Of a stretch of DNA of 64,000 nt, positions 1-12,839 are shown piece by piece. The notes beneath the pieces are model-generated. The model was not told the origin of the DNA. It searched no databases and saw only the letters and a program-made list of their open reading frames with translations. The stretch spans positions 124,473,537-124,537,536 of the forward strand of contig NC_068355.1 of the NCBI RefSeq assembly GCF_020536995.1, in the 5' to 3' direction. How positions within the stretch are numbered: position 1 is the first letter of the stretch; each line of letters begins with the position of its first letter. Source of the DNA: Dreissena polymorpha (lineage: Eukaryota; Mollusca; Bivalvia; Myida; Dreissenidae). The position numbers and the translations under genes were made by a program.

Positions 1-2330
1 CTTCATTTGACTAAGTTAAAACAATTAAAGCATTTATAGTGTTCATAAGCTTTTTCTAAGATTTGACATGGTAACCTATGTTTTGAATACACTTTACTCA
101 GATTTCATCTGTGTTGTGATATTGTGATGATACAAATTCTGACCAAATTTTATCAACATTTATTCATAAGGGTAGCTTCTACAGTTGTTACAACTTTAGC
201 GTATCCTTTAACCTGTTGACCAGGATTTTTATATCAACTGACCCACATTTTACCTTGACCTAAATATTGTCGAGATAAACAGTTTTACTTCATTAGTGTT
301 TTTATGAGTAATAATTAGCTTGGGCTATGTTTTATTTGGCCTTATCCGAAAATCGGAGTTTACTTTACTAGATATGTATTGTAACTGAGCTCTGCTTTGC
401 TGTCGGTGTCATGAACTGTAATGAAATCCTTGTAGGTCCCGACTTTGATGGCATGAAAGTATTAAATTTTGCATGTTTTTTTGATTTACTCAGACAAAAT
501 TGACCTTAGCTAATTAGAAGCGAATTAATAATTGTCTTCGTGAGGTAATCACCAACTGTTTGGAGTTACGATTAATAGGAATTAATAACAATCATCAGAA
601 TAACAAACCGTTGGTTATTACCTTAACAAACAACGTTAGCTATATATAATTTTAAATCTAACATGATTTGTTATACATATTATGCCCTTTTTCCACAAAA
701 CAATACATACATGTGTTTTCATGACGACAACACACTAAAACAATAATAGCTTTTGTCAGGTTCATTAGGCTTATTTGAGATAATTACATTCAATAAAAAT
801 ATTAAGCTAATCATTCCAAATGTATACCAAGTAAACAGGTTTGGGAACTAATATATACAAAGTGTACTACTTAAATGTGGTTTCACTGGGCCGAATGCAG
901 GACAATGATATGTTTGTTAAATGTCTCCTATATCACATGTTTTAGGAGGCACATTTTACTGAACTGAACATCTGGGATTTTATTGAATTACCATCACAAC
1001 AGTGGGCTCTCTTTCCTTTTTTTGCGAAGTAAAAAGTAAGACGCTCAATTTATTTGAAAAAAAAGTCCCACAAATTTCAAAATTGTGAGAAATTTAGTCA
1101 CAAACTTCTCAAAAGTTTACAAACAATATTCACATACTTGTAGAAATTGTAAAATTATGTTTTTTATGCATAGGTATAGTTAACTTTTTTCATTGGCTGG
1201 ACACCTTGCTTTCGAAAAATAAAATCATACATCATATGAGCGACGAAATTCTGACAGATCAACTGTATCGTCAATGATCAATAGTCAATACCTTTGACAC
1301 AAATTACAATGTTTGTCTATGCGATGTTTGTTGTATGCCTAGACACATTAGTTATACATTGAGTGTTAGTTCTCGTGTGGGAAATATAAGCCATATATTT
1401 TTTCCAAGTTTAAAACCTTTGTCAATAACAATTGTGCCATGTCACATGCGCATAGGATTCCATACAAATCATAAATATTTACAATATTTGAAATTAAAAT
1501 ACATTTCATGAAAATGAAATTTAATCAATTCGAAAAGAAATTATTCAAACTTTAAACAATATTAACACATATAAAAGGATAAGAATACAAAAATCTACTC
1601 CAAATTGCTGCCCTTTTCTCGCTCTCTGCCAGTACTACAATACTCAAGTGTTTTCGTCACATGATCTTTCTGATTCAAGGTATTTCCGTTGTAAAAGTGC
1701 ATGCTTAAATCTTACTGTGATTTCTTTTAAGTGACTCCACATTCGAACAAATTTGGATCTCCGCCTCATGCTGACTTTTTTTATCAAAGGATCTCAAGTT
1801 TTACCATACAATTTACTAATGGTCTAATGCAATGGTGTGGTTTATTAGCCGAGCTTACGTTACAACACTGGTTTCACCAGTTTTATATTTTTAATTCCTT
1901 AACAACAAGCAAATTCGTTGAATTGATATCCTCCTTCTCCTCATATATATATAGACACCTATAAAGTTTTATGATAATAAACTTAAATAGTTTCTGAGAT
2001 TAAGCCCTAAAAAGTGTGTGAAAGACAGACGGATGGATTGTACGTTTGAATATAAAATGTCTGTTAAATGTCAAAAATCTACCATTCATCCTCCTCCAGT
2101 CTGAATGTTAAATTATTAAAAGTGTTTTTGGAAGAGAGCATATCAAAATTTCCAACTAAACGTTTTGTTTATAGATAAAAAAATGTCTAGCTTTAATAGT
2201 TAAAGTAAAATAAAATTGTAACCTCCATCCTCAAATCTGCAAACGAAATTAAAAATTCCTACATACAAATGAGAAAAAATTTGAAAAATAAAATTAAGAA
2301 AACAATAAGTTAATTAAGAAAGAGTATCCA
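1..2330. other. AT-rich non-coding stretch, no gene seen
   Basis: Only short chance reading frames occur, the longest being 77 codons at 1731-1964, which matches nothing I know. I see no splice-bounded exon, RNA gene or clear terminal repeat. Confidence 0.6.
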
Positions 2331-2339
2331 TTCAAGTGA

Positions 2340-4320
2340 TTCTACAATACTCTAAATGTTCATGTGTTGTTTTCCGCCCATATCATACAGAACTAGAATA
2401 CAGACACTGATTTCCAATGACACATGCTTGGACACAGACAAATCAAATATAGATCATCACCAAAATTTTAATACACTTATTACTTTAACAATACTACTAA
2501 GTGTCATAATTTAATGAAGCACATATATATTTATCAATACTGGAAAACTGACAAACAGCCATAATTCTGAATAAATTGATTGCATCAACAATTCCTGCCA
2601 TTATGATCAATTATGCATGTTCTTTCTTCAGCTGTTGAGTGAAATTTGCAAAGCAATTAAAGAGAGGTTGTAATTATTTTATATTCTATAAAAGAAACTA
2701 TAAATGTGTCACAGACACTGATGCCCCCCATGGCACATGTTTGGAAACAAACAAATCCACTGTGATATCCCACAAACAGAAAAAGCACAAAGGTCGATAA
2801 CTCAGCTAAAATTGGTAACTGTCAAAATGCCTGTCTTGATGATAATATTCACATATAATCAGTTCAGAGGGGAAGTTGTCCACTCCCTCCCGGAGGTTTC
2901 CCTGCTTTCAGACTGCACACTTCCTCCTCCACATCTGCCTTTAGTAAGCACGAGCTATCGTCAACCGCTTTCTGGCCTGAAATCGTTCTGACAGAGACAG
3001 CGGTCTGGTCAATGCACGTACTTAAAGTGGTCGCTGGGTTAGATTTGAACAAAATACTATAAAGCCGCTGGATGAGATTACACAACAAATATTAAAACTG
3101 TGCAATTTGGTTTAAATATGCATGGCGGTTTAGGAGGAGATGTGGTTTTTAGTCAATTGACAACTTACAGGCTGGAGCTAAGATGAGCTAGTTTTAAAAT
3201 TGGCCGATATTTTATTGGGACAAATGTTATGACCAAAATTTCATGAATATTGGCCAATTAATGTGGCACTTAGTGAATTAAAAAGGTTTCACTATAGCCG
3301 TATGAGGAACACCGCCCCAACTCCCGGCCCCTTGGTGGCCATGTCTTTCAAGGAACCGAAGCAATTTTTGAAATTCTTCCGAGATATAATTAGAACAAAT
3401 TATCTGACCAAGTTTCTTAAAGAATGAACTGAAAATGTGACACACCGCTGGACCAGCTACTGCCATAGCTCACCGCATAGTGTGCTAAGGTGAGTTAAAC
3501 AAGTACAGGAACATTTGTTGAATTGACATCCGCCGCCAAATAAATTGCGTTGTGGATTGGTGAAAATTCTTTGATATAAAGGTATAGTTATAAAACATCA
3601 ATGTAAGTGCAGTGTAATTGTTTTATGAATTCCGCTCAGTGATACCTTTACAGACATGAAGTTTTATGTTCAAATCTTGTATTGTATCCGAGATACAGCC
3701 TTGAAAATTAACATCAAACACAAACAACAAAGGACAATAACCCTTATTGAAGAAAGTGAAGGGTTATGGTTATTGTGCATGTCACTTCTTCAGTCAAAAT
3801 CGGCGTAGCAGTTTAGGAGGAGTTGAGTACACACTTTTGAGGCCTATAGAGTCCATAGAAGAAGAAAATGACAAAGAGCCATAATTCAACTAAAACTGGT
3901 TGCATGAAAAAATTCCTCTCTTTATGATTGTCTACTCATCTAATATGTATTTACGATCATCTACACATTAACGGCTGTGAGAGTTTGAGCATGATCCACA
4001 AACATTTCAAGAGAATTTGCAGCGAGTGTTTTGCCCAATTGAGAAAAGTACCGGTACCAGCCCAATTGGGAAAATTGTGCGTAAAAATCCCTGAAATTGG
4101 GAAATTTCAAAAGTGTTCATTTAAGTGTTTCAATATAATATTTTCTAAGGTTCAACTTATAGAGCTGGATTTGAAGATAATTGAAATGTTAAGACTTATA
4201 ATAAAAGAAACTTTCAATTGGGAATTTTTAGGTCCCATATGGAAAAAATATATACTTTTTCAATATGGAATGGGTCCCCATACCGGACCCAAATTTGAAT
4301 AAAAAACACTGATACCATAG
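2340..4320. repeat. Block of interspersed repeat fragments
   Basis: Similar phrases recur inside the block. 'agccataattc...' followed by 'ttgcat' and 'tatgat' occurs near 2560 and 3877, with a related phrase near 2785. 'gtttaggaggag' occurs near 3128 and 3812. This is the texture of degraded bivalve interspersed repeats. The reading frame at 3928-4302 (124 codons) lies in it and has no recognisable domain. Boundaries are approximate. Confidence 0.5.
2850..3040 (-). mobile_element. LINE reverse-transcriptase fragment
   Basis: Read on the minus strand, this stretch resembles the linker before the reverse-transcriptase domain of non-LTR retrotransposons. A segment ending EEEVCSLKAGKPPG is followed, after a frame change, by GVDNFPSELI. 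This matches the family motif 'xSLKxGKSPGxDNxPxEL'. Only about 60 residues remain, with no endonuclease, no YADD catalytic box and no tail, so it is a dead fragment. RTE- or CR1-like clades are both possible. Confidence 0.6.
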
Positions 4321-4477
4321 CAGGACAAAGAGGGTTGTTTAATTGTCTTCTCTGCCCCTGAGTTTTGCATCATATATTTATTCGGGCAAAAGTACCCATT
4401 CTTTATTTGATATTAACTCTATCATTGTAAATAAACTGTACTGTGGATAATGCGATGTTAAACCGGCCCATATTAAC

Positions 4478-5028
4478 ATGAGTGAAATACCACTCCATAT
4501 TTACATCATTGAAATACCATCCCATATTAACATCAGTGAATTACCACCCCATATTTACATCAGTGAAATACCACTCCATATTAACATCAGTAAAATATTA
4601 CCCCATATCAACATTAGTGAAATACCACCACATATTTATATCAGTGAAATACGACCACATATTTACATCAGTGAAATACCACCACATATTCACATCAGTG
4701 AAATACCACCCCATATTTACATCAGTGAAATACCAACCCATATTTACATCAGTGAAATACCACTCCATATTAACATCAGTGAAATACCACCGCATATTTA
4801 CATCAGTGAACTACCACCCCATATTGACATCAGTGAAATACCACCCCATATTGACATCAGTGAAATACCACCCCATATTTACATCAGTGAAATACCACCC
4901 CATGTTTGCATCAGTGAAATACCACCGCATATTTACATCAGTGAAATTCCACCTCATATTTACATCAGTGAAATACCACCCCATATTTACATCAGTGAAA
5001 TACCACTCCATTTTTTACATCAGTGAAC
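4478..5028. repeat. 27-bp minisatellite, about 20 units
   Basis: The unit is roughly 'atcagtgaaataccacccca' plus 'tatttac', repeated head to tail for ~550 bp with scattered substitutions. Because 27 is a multiple of three, several frames on both strands stay open (182 and 216 codons on plus, 65 and 66 on minus). They encode only ISEIPPHIY-type repeats and should not be taken as genes. Confidence 0.9.
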
Positions 5029-5039
5029 ATTATCTCAAT

Positions 5040-7285
5040 CTTAAATGTCATTTATTCGTAGCAACCCCCCCCCCTTTCTCCTTTGTGCGAATGTTTTATG
5101 TACTTCAGTCTGGTTCCTTTTTCAGTTATTAATGTTTTGCTGTCCCTGACAACCATAATTGACCAGTCGCCAAATTATCGATCGCTCCGCTCACATAGTC
5201 ACGTGGTCTAGTGTTTAGAAAACTCCGACAAGCAGATCGCAATGATAGCGGATTAGGCGAGTAAAAACTATGTTTGTAACGAGGTATTTATGATCTTTTC
5301 TACAATATAAATTGTTAAAGCCGCACACTAATCTAAACTGCTTTGTAAAACATTAATACAATCATAAATGCTTTAGAGAGAAATGGCGTAATCAAAATAA
5401 ATGAGTTAACGACGGACTATCAGAAATGTTTCATATACATTTTATAGGGAGTTGAATAAAAATCCGTTGTAAAAATGAGCATTTATTTCATATTGATTTT
5501 GAACTTGTATTAAACAGCCTTACAGTGAATCCGGTGGCCATTCATATACGATTATATTTTTTTTGAAAATATTTTCATTAAATGCAAATGACACATCTAT
5601 ATCATTATGGGTTTTTTGTTTATTAAAAATGTTTAGATCTTTGTTTTATATTGTTAGTTTTAAAAAGATATCGAATCTTTTTTTTTTAGATATAAATTAA
5701 ATTTTGATTGTAACCATAATTCAATAGAGGCCTAATTTCGTGGTTTCATTAACAGATAGTCTGATATGCATTTAAGTTCATGTATTTTTAATGCGAAACA
5801 GTTACATTTTGCTATCGAAAAATGAAATGTTGGTATAACGGTGCTGTTCACGAACATTCGAATGGAATATATTTAGCATAATATGCATTTGTTTATTTAT
5901 AACAAGATGGACCTTAAATGTTCATTGCAATGTTCACATTTCTCCCCGTATCAATATATGTTGTATTAGAAATGGTGTTGTTGTTGTATTATAAGCCGTA
6001 CATTTTACACTTGAAGTCGCTAAAGCTGGGAATGATTTCCCTTGTTTATGATCCACAGAAAATAAATATATAATTGGAAATCATTCAAGTAATTAAATAG
6101 TTTTCTTTTCTTGTGTACAGTACCTAACAATGCCTTAATGTTCCTTGGTTCTGAGATCCGCGCAACATACTGTCATTTATTAATTATCGAAAATTACGCT
6201 GAGATTATTAATAAGCACGTGTGGCAATTATTATGTTGCCCAAACTGCTTAATAATATTGTGCATCAAACGGTTTAACACGTTTTATAGAACACACAACT
6301 GGTGTGGTCAAACTATTTATTGTGTTTGTTTTGTCATTACTCGTTCATATGTTCAAGAAATAAAGGTAAAATAATTACCTTTTATAAAGTATGTATAGCA
6401 TCTGCACTTTGAATAATGATTAAACAGTAATGATCAGGCATTTGTTATAAAATCTTTGTAAACTATTAAACATTACGTCCATTCCATATGTACGACACGC
6501 TTTGTTTGTTTATGTCGGATAAAATGGCGGCCAGATAAGCATTGCTGAGGGGTGTGTGAAAATTCGATATCTGATTGGCTGATCGGAAAATTGATTGACA
6601 GGTGTTGACTGGTTAATTAAATACTGATGGGGCAAAGGGTCTGTAATAAATATATTTTTTAGTGAAATTTCATAAAATTATTTATTTAAATATTAAGTAA
6701 GCCTTGTTCCAGCATTATCACTCTAAATCAAATATATATTTACGTCTATATACTTCCATATATCAATTACTTAAATACTCTTAATATTCATAGCTACGCA
6801 AACATCCATTATTCTAATTATGGACTAACATCCTGGGCCTTGCAGATATCGTCAAATGTTTGCGTAAAATCTACTTATGCTTACATGGAAGGCAGATTGT
6901 TTGCGTGAAGTCTACTAATATTGACATGGAAGGCAAATGCAAATAGCGTGAACATGCAAAAACATGTGCGCAATTATATCTGCCATCAATTGTCTCGCTG
7001 CATACAAGTATGGTAGGGAATAAAGATCAACAACTCTGGATAAGACAGCTACTGTAAAACAAGAGGGTCAACACACATCCTTGTTGACAGGAGTACTTAA
7101 ATAGTAGATGGCTGGGAATAGCAGTTAATAAAAATTGCATCCGTTTTCTGAATAAGTGGCTCTTGACTGACTTCATACAAATACATATTGAATGATATTA
7201 AGCACAAATCTTTCCCCATCACTGTCATGTCATGATAAAGATACATAATAATGTATATTGCGCACCTATTATACGAACACATTTA
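5040..7285. other. AT-rich non-coding stretch
   Basis: No gene is supported. An 87-codon frame at 6111-6374 has no known motif. A short imperfect direct duplication of ~50 bp ('gtttgcgt...tctact...acatggaaggca') lies at about 6855-6950. Confidence 0.55.
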
Positions 7286-7286
7286 T

Positions 7287-8440
7287 CTGATTGTTGTATT
7301 ATGCAGCGAACAGATTGACCTGATTGAGTTGTATTATGCAGCAAACAGATTGTCCTGATTTTGTTGCATTTTAAAGCCAACGCATTGACTTGAGTGTTGC
7401 ATTATGAGGCAAACACATTGACCTGATTTAGTTGTATTATGTAAAATGAACACATTGACCTGATTTAGTAATATTTTGCACATTAACCTGATTTAATTGC
7501 ATCCTTGCTTCAAACACGTTGAAGTAAGTGTTTAATTATGCAGCATTCACATTCAAGTGATTAAGTTGTTTAGTGCAAAACAACACATTGACCTGATTGT
7601 TGTATTATGCAGTGAACACATTGACTTGTTTGCTGCATTATGCAGTGAACACATTGACCTGATTGTTGTATATGCAATGTACACATTGACCAGTTTGTTG
7701 CATTATGCAGTACACACATTGACCGGATTGTTGTATTATGCAGTGAGCATATTGACCTGTTTGTTGCATTATGCAGCAAAAACATTGACCTGATTGTTGC
7801 ATTATGCAGCGAACAAATTGACATGCACGTTGCATTTTGCAGCGAACACAATTTGATCTGATAGTTGTATTATGTACCAAACACAATCAACTCATTTAGT
7901 TGTTTTATGCAGTGAACACAGTACCCTGATTGTTGCATTATGCTGCAAACACATTGACCTTATTTAGTTATATTATGCAGCGAACACATTGACCTGTTTG
8001 TTACATTATGCAGCGAACACATTGACCTGTTTGCTGCATTATGCAGCGAACACATTGAACTGTTTGTTGCAATATGCAGCGAACAAATTGACCTGATTGT
8101 TGCATTTTGCAGTTAACACACATTGACCTGTGTGTTGCATTATGCAGCGAACACATGGACCTGATTGTATTATGCAGTGAACACATTAGCTGATTTAGTT
8201 GCATTATGCAGTGAACACATTTACCTGATTGTTGTATTATGCAGAAAACACATTTACCTGATTTAGGTGTATTATGCAGTGAACTCATTGACCTGCTTTG
8301 GTTGTATTATGCAGCAAACATATCCATGTGATTTAGTTGTTTTACGCAGCAAACACATTGACCTGGTTTAATTGTTTTATGCAGCCAACACTTTGACGAG
8401 ATTTAGTTGTATAATGCAAAAAAGGCATTGACCTGATTTT
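7287..8440. repeat. Degenerate minisatellite of ~34-bp unit
   Basis: About 30 units of the form 'acattgacctgattgttg' + 'cattatgcagcgaac' run head to tail over 1.15 kb. Unit length varies between about 31 and 40 bp and 'gttg' alternates with 'tttagttg'. The minus-strand frames at 7570-7851, 7638-7886 and 8001-8288 (93, 82 and 95 codons) are by-products of the array, encoding HNATxRSMC- or CIMQQ-type repeats. Confidence 0.9.
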
Positions 8441-8486
8441 CAAAATCTCAATTTCAATAGGTTTATGTTCATTCATTATCTACAAG

Positions 8487-8660
8487 GCTGTCCGGTTAAC
8501 GCAGTGGTTGGAACATGCACTTCTCACTTCTGCAACCGGGGAGCAATCCCCATTCCCAGGGCATGTGAGTTTGGTAGGTGATCACCATACCGGACAGGTG
8601 GGTTTCCTCTGGGCAATCCGGTCCTCCCCCCCCCCCCCACAGCATAAGACCACACCAAAC
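8487..8660 (+). mobile_element. tRNA-derived SINE copy
   Basis: The sequence 'ggttaacgcagtggttgga' resembles a tRNA A box. It is followed by a degraded B-box-like region, then 'ccattcccagggcatgtgag', 'ggtaggtgatcaccat', 'ccggacaggtgggtttcctc' and a C-run ending in 'acagcataagaccacacc'. I recognise this order from tRNA-headed SINEs common in molluscs. It contains no coding sequence. The family name is not assigned. Confidence 0.65.
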
Positions 8661-8664
8661 TTGA

Positions 8665-10560
8665 ATAACTTTCAGTAAAACCTAAATACACTTGTAGCTG
8701 GAAGCTGAAGTTTTAATTTAAAATTCGTTTCAACTTTCGTCTAGTAATCAAATCAGGTAGGAGTGGTGGGACACACTCTGGGTCTTCACATAATGCAAGC
8801 CCTGTTCCGGAAGGACCTCATAAACTTCGAACATAATCTATGATTATAATCTTTTTTAATTTGGTAACACCCCACATCAATTTACGTAGATCACTTTCGA
8901 GTGGTTAAGCAATGAATGATTGTCAGCATGTTTCTCAGCATGTGACATCCTGCCAATCCCTCTTATAGCAATATTTATGTCTACCTTTAGTCTCGAATAG
9001 CATCACGCGCATCAGGGTGTTATATTTTACTACGCATGTATAACTGTTACCACATAGGCTTTTTATATTTAAATGAAGCACATGGCCACAAAAGCCAATA
9101 AGAAACATACAAATATTATTTAACACAAATAATGCTGCATTTATGAATACAATCAGTCAATATGTTACGGTCGAGTGGTATAACAAGAAGGTATAAAAAT
9201 AAAATTATATTCTGCGCATGAAATTGCTAGTATTTCTCGTTAGAAAATAATTACAAAGTGTTTTACTCAAGTTCAAAATGTAATTCACGCAAATGAAAGG
9301 GGAAACAAACGTAAGTTTCCCTCCTACTAGTTTATAATACACACATAATAATAAGTTTAAACAAAGTAAGCATACTAGTATTATGCATGAGGAATTGAGT
9401 TAAAACCTATGTAACTATTTTTTATACCATACGATGGGTATATTAAATATTCTAGTCTGATAGGGATATATGTTAATCCAACCTCATGGCATATTCACAT
9501 TATTCAGGGATAAGTTTCAATATTGTTTAATTGTTATTGATGATAAATTATTGCAGGAATACTATTAAGGGTTTCAGAAAGCATTTTCTTTTTGTTTTAA
9601 TGAATTACCCCGCATATTAAATGTTTTATGATTTCTTTCCGGAATAAGGGGTTGCGAACTTTAAAGTAATGTTATTGGTTTTCTAAGCAAAACTGGTACT
9701 ATGAGATTACTGGATAAAATTCACACATTCTACAAAACATTTATAATTCTGATGGTTATTCTTGAAATTTTATCTTCTTCACTAACTATAAATACCCCTT
9801 TTGATCAGAAAATGCACAGATAATGATGCTTAAGTTGTTTTTTTTGTTTTTAATTTCAATAAGCATATAGCCTATTTTCAGGTATATTCAGCCACTATTC
9901 AGAGTTAATTGACATTTTATACTGAATTAAAACATTTTCAAGAAAAGTAAGACATTTAATTAAACATTCCATGTCGTAACAACAAAATAAAGGCAAAGTT
10001 ATTGACATATCACATACTTCCTTAGTAACATGACAATTCTAGGATGTCACCCTAGCAACCCAGTGATTAGTTAATATCTTCCAATCAATCTGTTATGTTA
10101 CTATTTTTCTAGAAAAACATTTTGTATATTTTTTTAATAAATCAATACATTAATAATGTTTAAGACTAATGAATAAAAACGTAATGATCTAAAGTGAATA
10201 TTTTGAAAATTATTGGCATTTCATTTTACATGTGTAGCAAATTTAGCTAAATCTTTACCAAATGCTTTTTTTTCCAAACTATACATAATATTAACATTTT
10301 GTTTACCAAAAATAAATTATATGATAGAATTTTTTAATACAAAGAAATAACTCATGATTCATCAGATATGTGTCATAATTTTCTAAATAAGGGGGTGGTC
10401 GAAGTTATAGGAATTCATGAAACTATATCGAAAAGAAGGATAAACTGAAATATGTTGGGGGTCAAATATTTTATGCGCTAAATTTGAGGCGTCTTTTTTA
10501 AGCAATTATATAAAAAGTTCCTGACCAAAATCAAGGTAATGTTACTTTTAAATCATTAAC
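8665..10560. other. AT-rich non-coding stretch
   Basis: No gene, RNA or clear repeat boundary was found. The one listed frame (8935-9126, minus, 63 codons) has no recognisable motif. Confidence 0.55.
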
Positions 10561-10585
10561 GTATTGAAATACAACAAGAAAGTTG

Positions 10586-10951
10586 TAGAATATTTGCGGG
10601 AAACATAAGAATTTTGACGAAAACTTGTGTGATGAAATGTCCGAATGGTTACGAAAATCACCGATCGTCGGTTTCCGAAAAAACAGCATGTCGCGGTTTC
10701 CGAAAATTAACTGACTACACCCAAAATTTTTAATGCAACTGACTATAACTGGTTGATAAATGTAGGATTTTGCTTCTCATTTAATAAAGTTACAATTTCA
10801 AGGCCGATACACTTGAAATATGAAGGATATTCTACCCTTTGACCTATGTCTATCAATATATCAGTACGATCGGCAACTTCAGAAACCAATCAAAAATTGT
10901 TTGAAGACACAAAATGTAATCAAAATTCGTATGTTTTCCGCAAATATTCTA
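10586..10951. repeat. Foldback (MITE-like) element with 32-bp arms
   Basis: The arm at 10586-10617 (begins tagaatatttgcgg, ends aattttga) reappears inverted at 10920-10951 with two mismatches. Similarity extends weakly outward ('aagaaagttg' against 'aaaagtgg'). The ~300-bp interior contains 'ggtttccgaaaa' twice and has no coding capacity. The superfamily is unknown. Confidence 0.6.
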
Positions 10952-11233
10952 CCACTTTTCTGATGTATACCAATGAATAAATGATATTCAAGTAATAGCA
11001 CATTGATTTCAATTTGGAACACTGTCTATAACCGCGAAAACAAATATTCAAATATTTTTGGTTTACATTTTTTGTAATGTAAATAGCTTGCATGCAGCAT
11101 GAAATTGAATGTTCTGTCAGATAAGTGTTTCGACTTTCTTGGTTGGGTAAATTCGGACTGTTTAATCCAACCAAAAAAGAGCTCTTCAACGTTATTGAGA
11201 CCCATGTAAAGCGAAGTAATTAATAACCACTTT

Positions 11234-12790
11234 TTGTTTACTACAAAATGTGACGTCACGAGTTGCCTCCCTTGTTGCTTCATGCTAATAACGGAGGATG
11301 TGCCGAGTCATGTAAGGACACACTCATCAAAGCGAAGAGCTATTTCCAGAGTATATCACTTAGATAAGAAACGTGTTTGCAAAGCTTTCTTCCAGAAGAC
11401 GTTAGCTATTAGTGGCAGAATGATAAATACAGCATTGAAATCACAATCTTCAGGAACATTTGCTTCCTTTGACAGGCGTGGAAAGCACACTCCCCATAAC
11501 AAAACCCCAGATGCAATCATAGAAGATGTTCGTAATCATATAGAATCATTTCCTACAGTAGAAGCACATTATACAAGCCAAGACACTAAAAGGCGTTTTG
11601 TATGATCTTATTTAAATATTAGTAAAATGTATTAATTATACAAAGAAAAGTGTAAATAAACGGGCAGGCAATACATATCAAGTTCAATGTATCGTACAAT
11701 TTTCTGTGAGGAGTTTAACTCTTCATTCCATATAACCATGAAGGACCAGTGTCAGACGTGCGCTGTTTATAGAAATAAGGAGATAGCAGGCGAGCTGACC
11801 ACCGATTTGAAAATTGCTTTTTCAATTAGACCATATCAAAAGAAAAAACAGAGCTAGAGATGAAAAGAAGTCGGATAAGTCTCGTGCAAAACAAGACAAG
11901 TCATATCATGTTGCACCATTTGATCTAGATGCTGTTTTACCGAGTCCATGTTCTCTTGTGAGTAAAGTTTATTATAAAAAAGCTCAGTTGTTACAATATT
12001 TCCTTGTATTCTTTACAAAACGCAAGTTCGACATGTTCTTTGTGGAATGAAACTAACTGAAGGAAAACGGGGCTCTTGTGAAGTGGGAACTTGTCTTTTG
12101 ACTTACATGAAATCTCATCCTTTCACATTATAGAATGTCTGTTTTTATTCTGACTGTTGTTGTGGTAAACATCGTAATATGGTTGTTCCTGTTGCATTGA
12201 TGCATGCTTTAGAAAAATGTAAACATAGACACCATTGAACAAAAGTATTTAGAAAGTGGACATACCCAGATGGAGTGTGATAGTGTACATGCTTCGATAG
12301 AATGAGCAAAGAAACTTACATCGGTATATGTACCAAGCCAGTGAGAAACCATTGTGAGGGTTGCACGAAAAAGAAATCTGTATGTTGTAGTGCCGATGAA
12401 ATACTATGGCTTTTTAGATATCACGAATGTAGCCAATATGTACTACCGCCAAACGTTTTAAATGTAAGTTGACAAAACGTTTTATGGACAAAAATAGAAT
12501 GGATTAAACTGCAAAAAGTGATCCGGGGCGTGTGTTTTTTAAGTGCAGTTTCGATGACACCACTTTTCAGTGTGTGAAACTTAAATCCTCGAGGAAAGGA
12601 CCATCTATTAAATGTGACTAAAACTCTTGTATGATGCAAAACTTCCAATTACAGCAGCAAAAAATAAAGACCTGCTATCACTTTGCTCTTATGAAATAAT
12701 TCCTTCATAATATGACCAATATTTTAAGGATATTCCATCTGATAAGACAACTAGGGACAGTCTTCAAGAACCAGATACAATGGAAGAAAG
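11234..12790 (+). pseudogene. Decayed DDE-transposase-like gene
   Basis: The longest open part (11234-11605, 123 codons) contains VCKAFFQKTLAIS, FDRRGKHTPHNKTPD and VRNHIESFPTVEAHYTSQD. I recognise these from a multicopy family of uncharacterised invertebrate proteins, frequent in aphids and molluscs, that resembles a DDE-type transposase. Further pieces continue in other frames: FDLDAVLPSPCSLVSKVYYKKAQ near 11930, VPVALMHALEKC near 12185, and a sequence like ESGHTQMECDSVH near 12260. Many disruptions are present, so it is dead. No terminal repeats were located, and the transposon superfamily is left open. Confidence 0.6.
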
Positions 12791-12838
12791 TGAAGATTCA
12801 AATGTGGAATAGAAAATCTGAATCTTCACTTTCTTCCA
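12781..12838. repeat. Perfect 20-bp hairpin
   Basis: Positions 12781-12800 (tggaagaaagtgaagattca) are repeated exactly inverted at 12819-12838, with an 18-nt loop. It sits at the 3' end of the decayed transposase-like gene. It may be a leftover of an element end or a local inverted duplication. Confidence 0.8.
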
Positions 12839-12839
12839 A

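Noticed and set aside
7570-8288. Cys- and Gln-rich frames (CIMQQTGQC repeats)
   Set aside because: Produced by the ~34-bp minisatellite; the repeating pattern follows the DNA unit and not any protein family.
7287-8440. Regular ~34-bp repeats considered as a CRISPR array
   Set aside because: There are no unique spacers between the units, unit length drifts, and the genome is eukaryotic.
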